From Deltaproteobacteria bacterium (GTDB lineage Bacteria > Myxococcota > Kuafuiibacteriia > Kuafuiibacteriales > Kuafuiibacteriaceae), in the NCBI GenBank assembly GCA_020632995.1, contig JACKEN010000001.1, forward strand, positions 434,001 through 498,000: 64,000 bases of DNA, read 5' to 3'. Numbering within the stretch: position 1 is the stretch's first letter; each line of letters starts with the position of its first letter. Shown here piece after piece: positions 1 to 7,601 of the stretch. Under the pieces are notes generated by a model. The model was not told where the DNA came from. It made no database searches and saw nothing but the letters and a program-made list of their open reading frames with translations. The translations under genes and the position numbers were made by a program.

Positions 1-1099
1 TGTCGGGCTGGGGCACCGGCGGCGGGTTGGTGCGAGGGCGGGCGTTGGTGCGCGGGCCAGCGACGGCCTGGGACGGCGGCCGCGGGGCCAGCCGAGGGGC
101 GAGGGGGCCGCTCGCCGGGTTGGAGAGGGGCTGCGCCGCGAAGCTGCTCTGGGAGGGGCTCCCGATCGAGAGCGGCACGTGGGTCCCGGACTGGGCGAAG
201 TCCTGGGTGCCCAGGCCCAGCGCGGCGAGGGCGTTTCCGTCGGTCGGGTCGAGGTTCAGGACCTGCCGGTGGGCCTGCTCCGCCTGCTCCACCATGCCGT
301 TCTCGGCGTAGACCGCGGCCAGCTCCTTGTAGACGAAGATGGTCTTCTGCACCTGGCCCAGCTCGCTGAAGGCCTGGGCGAGGAGGGTCAGGGTCTCGAG
401 GTCACGGGGCTCCGCCTTGAAGCAGAGCTGGAGCTTGGCGAGGCCGCGCTTGGTGTCACCTCGGGAGAGGTAGAGGCGGGCCAGATCCTTGATCACCGGG
501 ATGCGGTCGGGATCGTGGAAGACGAGGCGCTCCGCGACCTTCACGTAGTCATCGAGCCGGTTCTGCCGCTTGAGGACCTCGGCCGCCTTGCTGAACTCCT
601 GGACCGCGTCCTCGACCTGGTTGGCCCGCGAGAACCCCTCGGCCAGCTTGATGCGGGAGGCGACGTTCTCGTTGTCGAGCTCCACCAGGCGCTTGAGGAC
701 GTCGAGGGAGCCCCGGGTGTTGCCCTTCTCGTCGTGGATCCGGGCCATCTCCTGGTACTGGGCCTGGGCCTCGCTCGCCAGGCCCAGCTGCTCATACAGC
801 TCCGCGAGCTTCAGGCGGACGTCCAGGTTGTCCTTGTCCTGCTTGAGGATCTGCTTGTGGACGGCGACCGCCTTGAGGAAGAAGCCCTGTTGGCTGTAGC
901 TGTCCGCGACCTCCTTGTAGGTCTTGGTGGCGTTCTCGCGGTCGCCCTTCTTGGCGTAGACATCCCCCAGCTTCAGGAGCGTCCGCACGTCCCCGGGGTC
1001 CAAAGCGACGGCCTTCTGAAGCTCCTTCACCGCCTTGTCCCACTGGGACTTGGCGATGAACTTCTGGGCCATGACGATGATTTTGTTCTTGTTGGCCAC
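1..1099 (-). CDS. TPR-repeat protein (C-terminus outside window)
   Basis: Reading leftwards from a GTG at 1099, the protein begins VANKNKIIVMAQKF and continues as helical pairs with the TPR pattern (for example DKAVKELQKAVALDPGD and YEQLGLASEAQAQYQEM) for about 270 residues. It then enters a Pro/Ala-rich tail and runs off the window edge. An in-frame TGA three codons upstream of the GTG excludes a longer product. A good sigma70-type promoter lies 35 bp upstream. TPR proteins are scaffolds; myxobacteria have many of this type, often linked to motility or secretion complexes, but no specific role can be read here. No signal peptide or membrane segment is visible, so a cytoplasmic location is inferred. 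Confidence 0.8.
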   Translation of the reverse strand, partial: MANKNKIIVMAQKFIAKSQWDKAVKELQKAVALDPGDVRTLLKLGDVYAKKGDRENATKTYKEVADSYSQQGFFLKAVAVHKQILKQDKDNLDVRLKLAELYEQLGLASEAQAQYQEMARIHDEKGNTRGSLDVLKRLVELDNENVASRIKLAEGFSRANQVEDAVQEFSKAAEVLKRQNRLDDYVKVAERLVFHDPDRIPVIKDLARLYLSRGDTKRGLAKLQLCFKAEPRDLETLTLLAQAFSELGQVQKTIFVYKELAAVYAENGMVEQAEQAHRQVLNLDPTDGNALAALGLGTQDFAQSGTHVPLSIGSPSQSSFAAQPLSNPASGPLAPRLAPRPPSQAVAGPRTNARPRTNPPPVPQPD

Positions 1100-1133
1100 G
1101 AGGCTTCACCGAACCCGGGCTCGGCGCCGGGCG

Positions 1134-1162
1134 AGTATAGCCCCGCCCTTCGAGCGCCACAA
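1134..1162 (-). promoter_or_regulatory. sigma70-type promoter of the TPR gene
   Basis: On the minus strand, TTGTGG (1162-1157) is followed after exactly 17 bp by TATACT (1139-1134). The predicted start point near 1127 gives a leader of about 28 nt before the GTG at 1099. The AT-rich -10 stands out in this GC-rich intergenic region. It is the best sigma70-like match I found in the window. Confidence 0.6.
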
Positions 1163-1203
1163 ACACTCGACCACCGTGTCCCACCTTGGGCAGCAGGTGC
1201 CCC

Positions 1204-2259
1204 TCATGGTGCGCTCGGGGCCTGCGATGCGGGTTGGCGCAGGGGGCCTCGGCCCAGGCGCCACAGCGCCAGCACCGCGGCGGCGGAGATGAGGGTGAGG
1301 GCGGCCAGGATGCCGTACGCCCACGTCCTCGGCACGTAGCACAGCGCGAGGGCGGCGAGGCCCAGCAGGGTGGAGGCCGCGTAGGCCCACAGCGCGATGA
1401 TCCCCGGTCGCACGCCGTGGTTGCGCAGCCGCACCGCGAAGTGGTCGGGGCTGCCCTTCATGAGCGGGATCCGGCGGACGGCGCGGACCCCCATGACGAA
1501 GAAGGTGTCGAAGATCGGCACCCCGAGGATGATCGCCGGCGCCAGCGCGCCGATCCGGTGGTTGAAGGTGTAGTGGCCCTTCATGGCCAGCGCACCCAGC
1601 ATGAAGCCGAGGAACATCGAGCCGGCGTCGCCGAGGTAGATGGTGGCGGGCGGGCGGTTGAAGGCGAGGAAGCCCAGGCTCGCCCCCACCAGGGCCAGCG
1701 TGAGCATCGCGATGGTGGTGTGGCCGTTCCACACCGCGAAGCCGTAGAGGAAGCTCCCCGCGATGGCCGCGGTGCCGGCGGCCAGGCCGTCGGAGACGTC
1801 GATGAGGTTGATCGCGTTGGTCGCGCCCACCAGCCACAAGAGGGTCAGGCTGATCAGCGCCCACTCCGGGAGGAAGGTCAGCCGGATCATGATCCCGCCC
1901 TTCATGAGCACGAGGGCGGCCACCACCTGGCCGGCCAGCTTCACCTCGGGGGTCAGGACCTTGAGGTCGTCGAAGAGCCCCAGCATCACGACGATCGAGG
2001 CGGACAGGAGCAGGGCCAGGACCTCGGCGTCGAAGGTGTACGTGAAGGCGATCGCCACCAGGAAGGCGAGGTAGATCGCCACCCCGCCCAGGTAGGCCAC
2101 CGGGTCCTTGTGGACCTTCAGGCGCCCGTCCGGCTGGTCGACCACCCCGTAGGCGATCGCGCCGCGCCGGATCAGGGGGGTGAAGTACAGGGACAGGCCG
2201 AAGGCCACTGTGAAGGCGGCCACGTAGCGGAACGGTCCCAGGTCGAAGCTCCAGTCCAT
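1204..2259 (-). CDS. WecA/MraY-family undecaprenyl-phosphate sugar-1-phosphate transferase
   Basis: A polytopic membrane protein of 351 aa with about ten hydrophobic segments. It should transfer a sugar-1-phosphate from a UDP-sugar to undecaprenyl phosphate, the first membrane step of O-antigen, teichoic acid-like or other surface glycan synthesis. Family motifs are present: FDDLKVLTP (the Asp-Asp pair), NAINLIDVSDGLAAG, IYLGDAGSMFLG and, near the C-terminus, GSPDHFAVRL, matching the HxxxRL loop of WecA/TagO-type enzymes. MraY itself is less likely because the division-cluster neighbours are missing and the sequence looks like the WecA/TagO branch. It lies near glycosyltransferases and an ABC exporter, fitting a polysaccharide locus. 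The start is the ATG at 2259. Sugar specificity cannot be told. Confidence 0.88.
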   Translation of the reverse strand: MDWSFDLGPFRYVAAFTVAFGLSLYFTPLIRRGAIAYGVVDQPDGRLKVHKDPVAYLGGVAIYLAFLVAIAFTYTFDAEVLALLLSASIVVMLGLFDDLKVLTPEVKLAGQVVAALVLMKGGIMIRLTFLPEWALISLTLLWLVGATNAINLIDVSDGLAAGTAAIAGSFLYGFAVWNGHTTIAMLTLALVGASLGFLAFNRPPATIYLGDAGSMFLGFMLGALAMKGHYTFNHRIGALAPAIILGVPIFDTFFVMGVRAVRRIPLMKGSPDHFAVRLRNHGVRPGIIALWAYAASTLLGLAALALCYVPRTWAYGILAALTLISAAAVLALWRLGRGPLRQPASQAPSAP

Positions 2260-2325
2260 CGCGCGCCCCGGCTGGTCTTAGTCGTTGTGGGGCTGGATGC
2301 CCAGGGGTTTGAGGGCTCCGCCGGG

Positions 2326-2703
2326 TCAGGGTGGGGTGAGGTCCATCTGGAGCGCAACGTCCCCGTTCACCACCACCGAGCTCGAGCCCTGGAAGAGGAG
2401 CTCCCCGCTCTCGGACTCGGCCTTCAGCTCCACCGTGTAGGTGCCGGTGGCGAAGTCGTGCAGGGTGATGCCGTCCACGCCCCCGGCCGAGCACGCGTAG
2501 CGGCCATCGTTGGCGAGGGCCTCGCCGGGGATGCTCACCTGCACCGTGCTCACCTGGGTGTCCGCACAGGCCTGCCCCTCGAAGCTCCACTCCAGGGTGA
2601 TGTTCCCCGGCTGGGGGCCGTTGCCGGGGCTCGACCCGTCGACGATGATGCAGCCCGTCGCGCCCACGAGGAGGGCGCAGATCACTCCGCTCAGCCTTGC
2701 CAC
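2326..2703 (-). CDS. small predicted lipoprotein, unknown function
   Basis: About 125 aa. From the GTG at 2703 the protein starts MARLSGVICALLVGATGC, a short lipoprotein signal with Cys at about position 18. A GTG at 2721 would give a longer signal. The mature part is beta-rich with a Cys pair (QACADT and RYACSAGG) and a pattern resembling an Ig-like or carboxypeptidase-regulatory-like fold (DGITLHDFATGTYTVELKAE). I do not recognise a named family. It lies between the WecA-like gene and a damaged diguanylate cyclase gene, on the same strand as both. Confidence 0.6.
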   Translation of the reverse strand: MARLSGVICALLVGATGCIIVDGSSPGNGPQPGNITLEWSFEGQACADTQVSTVQVSIPGEALANDGRYACSAGGVDGITLHDFATGTYTVELKAESESGELLFQGSSSVVVNGDVALQMDLTPP

Positions 2704-2769
2704 CTGCGCAGGCTGACACACCTTCCGCCGGTCGGGAAGCCGGGCGCAGGCGAGCTTGCGCCTGGTGCC

Positions 2770-4200
2770 TCACGCTCCCTCTTGCTCGCGGGAGGCGAGG
2801 ACCACCCGGTTGCGGCCCGTTCGCTTGGCCTGGTAGAGGGCGTCGTCCGCCCGCCGCAGCACCATCTCCCAGCTGTGGCCATCTCCGGGGAACTCGGCCA
2901 CGCCGACGGAGACCGTGATCTCCAGGGCAGTGTTGGCCACCTTCTCCCGGAACGCCTCGGCGCGCCGGGCAGCGTCCTCTCGGGTGCAGTCCGGCAGGAT
3001 CACCACGAACTCCTCGCCACCGAAGCGGCAGGCCAGGTCCATGTCCCGGCAGCTGGTGCGCAGGAGCCGCCCGAACTCCGCCAGCACGCGATCGGCGGCG
3101 GGGTGGCCGTGGGTGTCGTTGAAGGCCTTGAAGTGGTCGATGTCCACCATCCACGCCGCCACCGGGCTGTTGTTGCGCTTGGACCGGGAGAACTCGCGGT
3201 CGATGGAGTCATCCAGGTGCCGGCGGTTGAACCGGCCGGTGAGCGGGTCGCGGGTGGCCAGGAACTGTAGCGACTCCCTGAGGCCGATGTTGCTCTTGGT
3301 CAGGGCAAGCTGGTCGGCGATGGCCGGCGATTCGCTCCAGGTTTTCCGTAAGTGGTCCAGCTCTGGTGGCCGTGGAGGGTCATCGGACCAGCTGGTTGTG
3401 AGCCGGAGATGGGGAAGCAGAGGTGCCGCAGCTGCGCACTATGGCGACAGTCGGGAGATCGCGGCTACCGTCGGCGCTCACCGCGCCAGTGGGGCGGGGA
3501 CCGCCGGAGGGCCCGCGTCGTCCGGGCAAGCGCTCCTGCATGGCGTGCGGCCCCAGGCCTGCCGCAGCTCCAGCGCGTCGGCGGAGGCCCGCGACGTGTA
3601 GATGGCCACTGACGTCGGGAAGATGGGGGCGAGCAGCCGACGCCCGAAGGCGGCCACGATCTCGTACGCCTCCTCCGGGTGACCGCGTGCTGCGGGCGAC
3701 GACATCTCGCTGACATGTCCATCTGGGCGGTTGCTGGGTCCTCCACCCGCTCCCGGGGCTCAGCTCCTGGCGCTTGCTGGCTGACGTCCACCGCAGCGCC
3801 AAGACCTGCTGGCGGGTCCCACTGCGCGGGGCTCAGGCGTCTCATGGCGAACTCACCGCCGTCTCTTCCGGACGCCGAAGAGGGTCGATTGCAACCCATC
3901 GGCCGCTGGTGGGCTCGGCCATGAAGGCCGCCATCAACTTGGTGTGATGGCCGCGCACCGGTGCAGGGAGGGCACGTCGAGTGGCTGGCCCTGCAGCTCG
4001 GAACGGTCGCGCCGAACATGGCCTCAATCTGCCGGTTGACCAGTGTGATCATGCCCGACGTGTCCACCATCAACAGGCAGTGGGTGCCGCCTCTACCGCC
4101 AGCCGGTACTGCTCTGCCTCTCCTCCTCGCGCTCGGCAGGAGAAGAGCTGCCAAACACCGACCGCGAGCCCGAGGTAGCAGCGCAACTCCCCGTCGGAGG
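2770..4200 (-). pseudogene. PAS-GAF-GGDEF diguanylate cyclase, broken by several frameshifts
   Basis: The C-terminal GGDEF domain is intact in one frame: DPLTGRFNRRHLDD, MVDIDHFKAFNDTHGHPAADRVL, the active-site RFGGEEF and the closing RADDALYQAKRTGRNRV. It would make cyclic di-GMP. Upstream in the same frame there is a TAG at 3439-3441 and no usable start. Continuing on the minus strand in other frames, GAF-like sequence (EEAYEIVAAFGRRLLAP, 3.5-3.7 kb), PAS sequence (RWVAIDPL and GHHTKLMAAFMAEP, 3.9 kb) and the PAS core MVDTSGMITLVNRQIEAMFG (about 4.0 kb) appear in succession. The original gene was thus a PAS-GAF-GGDEF sensor with at least three frame changes. The 5' end is uncertain (4.1-4.5 kb). 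Either a true pseudogene or a badly assembled patch; the damage continues into the neighbouring glycosyltransferase. Confidence 0.7.
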
Positions 4201-4499
4201 CCGGATCGGGGGGCGCTGGTGGGGCAGGCGTACCGCGCCGCCGAAGGCATCCTCGAGGCGCGGTCAGTGGGTGGGTGGACCACGCTGGTCCAGGGGCGAG
4301 GGGCAGGTCGGCCGCCTCGGGGGGCGTCCTCGGCAGGCGCTCCAGGCGGGCGGCCCCGTCAGGCCCCGTCACCCGTCCAGCAGACAGGCGCCGCGCCGCA
4401 GGTCGGCGTGGGCAGGGGGCGCGGGGATCCGCCGCCGTGACCATGCGCCCATCAGGGGGTCGGTGCTCCACTGCACCGGGCAAATGCTCCTGGCATCCC

Positions 4500-5616
4500 T
4501 GGATATCGGCCCCGGCGATCGGCGCGGCGCCAGGGTGCTGTACCGCTCGAGGCCTCGGCGTTCAGCGCGTTGCCGGGGGACCGCCCGCGTTCTCACCAGC
4601 ACCGCCATTAGCCACCGCCAGGTGCGAGCCAGCATGGCGGCAGGTGAACCCGCCTCCGCCACCCCGCCGACGCCCGCCCTCGCGGGGCACTGGGCCTGCG
4701 CCCATCGACGAGGGCGGTCAGGGCCTCGGCCGGGCCGGGATCCTCGCGGCAGCAGGCCAGTCTGTTCAGGCACCGATCTCCGGGTGCCCGCCCACCAGGG
4801 TAGCCACCAGGCACCGGCCGCCATCGCGTGGGCAGCACCTGGAAACCCTCTGAGCAGGACGGGCACACCACGACGTCGGCGGCGGGCAGGATCGCGTCGA
4901 CGTCGCTGCGGCCCCCACCAGCTAGGGCCGCCACCCGTGCACGAGGCAGGGGCGCTCCGGGCCTCGCCCGCACCACACCGGGCCCTGGGTCTTGCTGGGC
5001 GCGGCGGCCCGGGCCAGCGTCGGAAACCCTTCACCGGGGCGAGGCGGCCGATCGCGAGCACCAGCGGCACGTCCCGCGGGACCCGCAGGGCGGCTCGGGC
5101 CTCGTCCCGGGACGGGCGGGCGGCGGCGGGGTCGATCAGGCTGGGGCGGAGGATCTCCATCGGGAGCCCGGGAGGCAGGCTGTCCTGCACCGCCTCGCTC
5201 ACCGGCAGCACCCGGTGGAAGCGGGTGAGGGCCTTGTGCCAGAGGCGGAGCTTGAGGCGGTCCAGCTCCACCCCGCGGTTGTGCACCGTGCTCACCCGGG
5301 CGACCCCGGGCAGGGCCAACCCGGCCGCCGCGGTGGCGATGTCGGAGACCGCGAGGTGGCTGTGGATGAGCTGGGCGCCCCGGGCGAGGGCGACGCGGGC
5401 CAGGGCCACCGGGACCCGCGCGTCGGCTGGGCTCTTGATCCCGAGCACCGTCACCTCGATCCCCGCCGCCCGGAGGCTGTCGCCGATCGGGCCGTCCCGG
5501 GTGGTGGCGACCACCGTCACCCGCTCGCCCGCCGCGTTGAGATCGAGGGCGAGGGCCTCGACGATGCGCTCGGCGCCTCCGTAGCCCAGGCCGTTGGTCA
5601 CCAGGATCAGGCGCAT
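4500..5616 (-). pseudogene. GT4-family glycosyltransferase, C-terminal half broken by frameshifts
   Basis: The first 200 residues from the ATG at 5616 are a clean GT4/GT-B start: MRLILVTNGLGYGGAERIVE, the HSHLAVSD segment and the domain-linking VLAIGRLAPVKG. Near 5020 the frame breaks. Donor-site pieces then appear in turn in the other frames: SDVDAILPAADVVVCPSCSEGFQ, then AMAAG and VPEQTGLL. At least three indels are needed to restore the family's usual length of about 370 aa, which would put the end near 4500. The start overlaps the stop of the upstream glycosyltransferase by 10 bp, so the two were co-transcribed. Expected role: a sugar transfer step in surface polysaccharide assembly. About 100-300 bp between this end and the damaged cyclase hold nothing recognisable. 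Confidence 0.7.
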
Positions 5617-6635
5617 TCCACCACCCGCTCCGCCAACCGGGCCCAGCGGGTGGCCGCGTCGAGCCGGCGCCGGACCGAGGCCACCGCCGCGTCGGGCAGG
5701 GCACCTTGCGTCGCCTCTTCCTGCAGGGCCGCCTGCAGTACGAACTGCAAGGGGGCCTGCTCGGGTGAGGCCTCGAACACCGTGCGGTGCTCGGGGTAGA
5801 GGGCGGCCACCCCGTCGGTGCCCTCGGCCGGGAACACCACCTGGCGGCGACCGAGGGCGGCCAGGGCCCAGCTCTCTTCGCTCAGGCGCCCCTCGGTGAG
5901 GGTCAGGGCCACGTCGGCCGCGCACGCGGTGATCACCCGGGTGGCGGGGGTCAGGGGGCCGACGTGGATCACCGGCGACGAGGGCCGGGTGGCGTTGGCC
6001 ATCGCGAAGAGGGTGCCCTCGGCGGGGCCGTCGCCCGCCACGAGGAGGGCCACCCCGGCGAGGTGGCGGTGGGCCAGGCTCAGGGTCTCGAGGTGGGTGG
6101 CGGGGTCGAGCGGTCCGACGAGGCCGAGGACCTTCATCCCCTCGGGGAGGCCGAGGGCGGCCCGGGCCTGCCCGCGCTCGCCCAGGGGGAGGTTCGTGAG
6201 GTCGAGCCCCGCGGCCAACAGCTCCATCTCTTCGACCCCGGCCAGCTGGGCGAGGTGCTCGGCCACCGCGTCGTCGGGCACCAGCACCGCGCGGGCGCCG
6301 TTGCAGGCGACCCGCAAGGCCGCTTGCATGAGCTCGGCCCCCGGGCCGGCCGCGGCCTCGAGGAGGGTCGGGCTCCCGTAGATCACGTAGGGCACCCGGG
6401 CCGCGCTCAGGGCCGCGGCGGCGGCGGCGCCGTCGGGGCTGAGCTCGAGGAGGGCGACGTCGGGGCGGCCGACCAGGCGGGCGGCGGCGAGGCGCGCGGT
6501 GAGGGCGGCCTGGCCCACCGCGCCGCCCTTGCCCTCCACCCGCTCCACCCGGTGCCCGGCCGCGGCGAGGGCCTCGGCCGCCGCGCTGGCCACCGAGGCG
6601 CGAGGCTCCACCGCGGTGATCACCAGGATACGCAC
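5607..6635 (-). CDS. GT4-like glycosyltransferase
   Basis: About 342 aa from the GTG at 6635 (VRILVITAVEPRASVASAAAEALAAAGHRV), typical of the N-terminal Rossmann domain of GT-B enzymes. An in-frame start at 6671 would add 12 unlikely residues. The middle has the linker and second domain (VLGLVGPLDPATHLETLSLAHRH, ALLVAGDGPAEGTL), and the C-terminal part the nucleotide-sugar region (ADVALTLTEGRLSEESWALAALGR). It overlaps the start of the next, damaged glycosyltransferase by 10 bp. It is divergent from rmlA. Substrate unknown; role in polysaccharide synthesis is inferred from context. The sequence is more Ala-rich and more divergent than typical GT4 enzymes. Confidence 0.72.
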   Translation of the reverse strand: MRILVITAVEPRASVASAAAEALAAAGHRVERVEGKGGAVGQAALTARLAAARLVGRPDVALLELSPDGAAAAAALSAARVPYVIYGSPTLLEAAAGPGAELMQAALRVACNGARAVLVPDDAVAEHLAQLAGVEEMELLAAGLDLTNLPLGERGQARAALGLPEGMKVLGLVGPLDPATHLETLSLAHRHLAGVALLVAGDGPAEGTLFAMANATRPSSPVIHVGPLTPATRVITACAADVALTLTEGRLSEESWALAALGRRQVVFPAEGTDGVAALYPEHRTVFEASPEQAPLQFVLQAALQEEATQGALPDAAVASVRRRLDAATRWARLAERVVECA

Positions 6636-6682
6636 CCCGGCCCTGTCACCCTGGGCGCAGGCTGGGGTCAAGTCCCAGGGCT

Positions 6683-6711
6683 TTGACAGTGCCGCGGGAC
6701 CCGGCTACCAC
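6683..6711 (+). promoter_or_regulatory. possible promoter of rmlA with near-leaderless start
   Basis: A perfect TTGACA (6683-6688) is followed after 17 bp by TACCAC (6706-6711), only a half match to TATAAT. Transcription from it would begin at about 6718-6719, that is at the ATG itself. The -35 is convincing, the -10 is weak. Confidence 0.3.
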
Positions 6712-6718
6712 CCGGCCA

Positions 6719-7597
6719 ATGGCGCGTAAGGGCATCATCCTCGCTGGCGGCTCGGGCACCCGGCTCCACCCCCTGACCCTGGCGGTGAGCAAGCAGCTCA
6801 TGCCCATCTACAACAAGCCCATGATCTACTACCCGCTGTCGGTCCTCATGCTGGCCGGCATTCGGGACGTGTTGATCATCTCCACCCCCGAGGATCTGCC
6901 GCTGTTCCGGCGCCTCCTCGGCGACGGCGCGCGCATCGGGATGCGCTTCGAGTTCGCGGAGCAGCCGCGGCCCGAGGGGCTGGCCCAGGCGTTCACCATC
7001 GGGGCCGACTTCATCGGCGACGACCCCGCGGCGCTGGTGCTCGGCGACAACATCTTCCACGGCCACGGGCTCGCCAAGACGGTGCAGCGGGTGGCGCAGC
7101 AGGAGCGGGGCGCCACCGTGTTCGGCTACTACGTGAAGGACCCGGAGCGCTACGGCGTGGTGGAGTTCGACAAGGAGGGCAACGTGGTGGGCCTCGAGGA
7201 GAAGCCGGCCGAGCCGCGCTCCAACTACGCGGTGGTGGGCCTGTACTTCTACGACAACCAGGTGGTGGAGCGCGCCCGGGCCCTGAAGCCGTCCAAGCGC
7301 GGCGAGCTCGAGATCACCGACCTCAACCGGGTCTACCTCGAGGCGAACGAGCTCAAGGTGGAGCTGTTGGGCCGCGGGATGGCGTGGCTCGACACCGGCA
7401 CCCACGAGAGCCTGCTCCAGGCCGCCAACTTCGTGGAGGCGGTGGAGAACCGGCAGTCGCTGATGGTGGCCAACATCGAAGAGGTGGCGTTCCGCATGGG
7501 CTACATCGACGCGAAGGCCCTGGCGGAGGCCGGCCGGAGCCTCGGCAAGACCGCCTACGGTCAGTACCTGGTGAAGCTGGCCGACGAGGAAGGCTGA
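6719..7597 (+). CDS. rmlA: glucose-1-phosphate thymidylyltransferase
   Basis: 292 aa. Makes dTDP-glucose from dTTP and glucose-1-phosphate, the first step to dTDP-rhamnose and other dTDP-deoxysugars, in the cytoplasm. Family motifs are intact: KGIILAGGSGTRLHPLT at the N-terminus, KQLMPIYNKPMIYYPLS, VLGDNIFHG, GVVEFD, EEKPAEPRSNYAVVGLYFYD and the late WLDTGTHESLL. Length matches the family (about 290). The ATG at 6719 is chosen because the family begins right before the GIILAGGSGTR loop; a TTG at 6683 would add 12 residues. No rmlB, C or D is in the window. It lies between glycosyltransferases and the polysaccharide export operon, so it probably feeds the same glycan. Confidence 0.95.
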   Translation: MARKGIILAGGSGTRLHPLTLAVSKQLMPIYNKPMIYYPLSVLMLAGIRDVLIISTPEDLPLFRRLLGDGARIGMRFEFAEQPRPEGLAQAFTIGADFIGDDPAALVLGDNIFHGHGLAKTVQRVAQQERGATVFGYYVKDPERYGVVEFDKEGNVVGLEEKPAEPRSNYAVVGLYFYDNQVVERARALKPSKRGELEITDLNRVYLEANELKVELLGRGMAWLDTGTHESLLQAANFVEAVENRQSLMVANIEEVAFRMGYIDAKALAEAGRSLGKTAYGQYLVKLADEEG

Positions 7598-7601
7598 GCC
7601 C

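Noticed and set aside
179..1339. 386-codon plus-strand frame at the left edge
   Set aside because: Opposite the TPR gene, which has repeat structure, a start after an in-frame stop and a good promoter.
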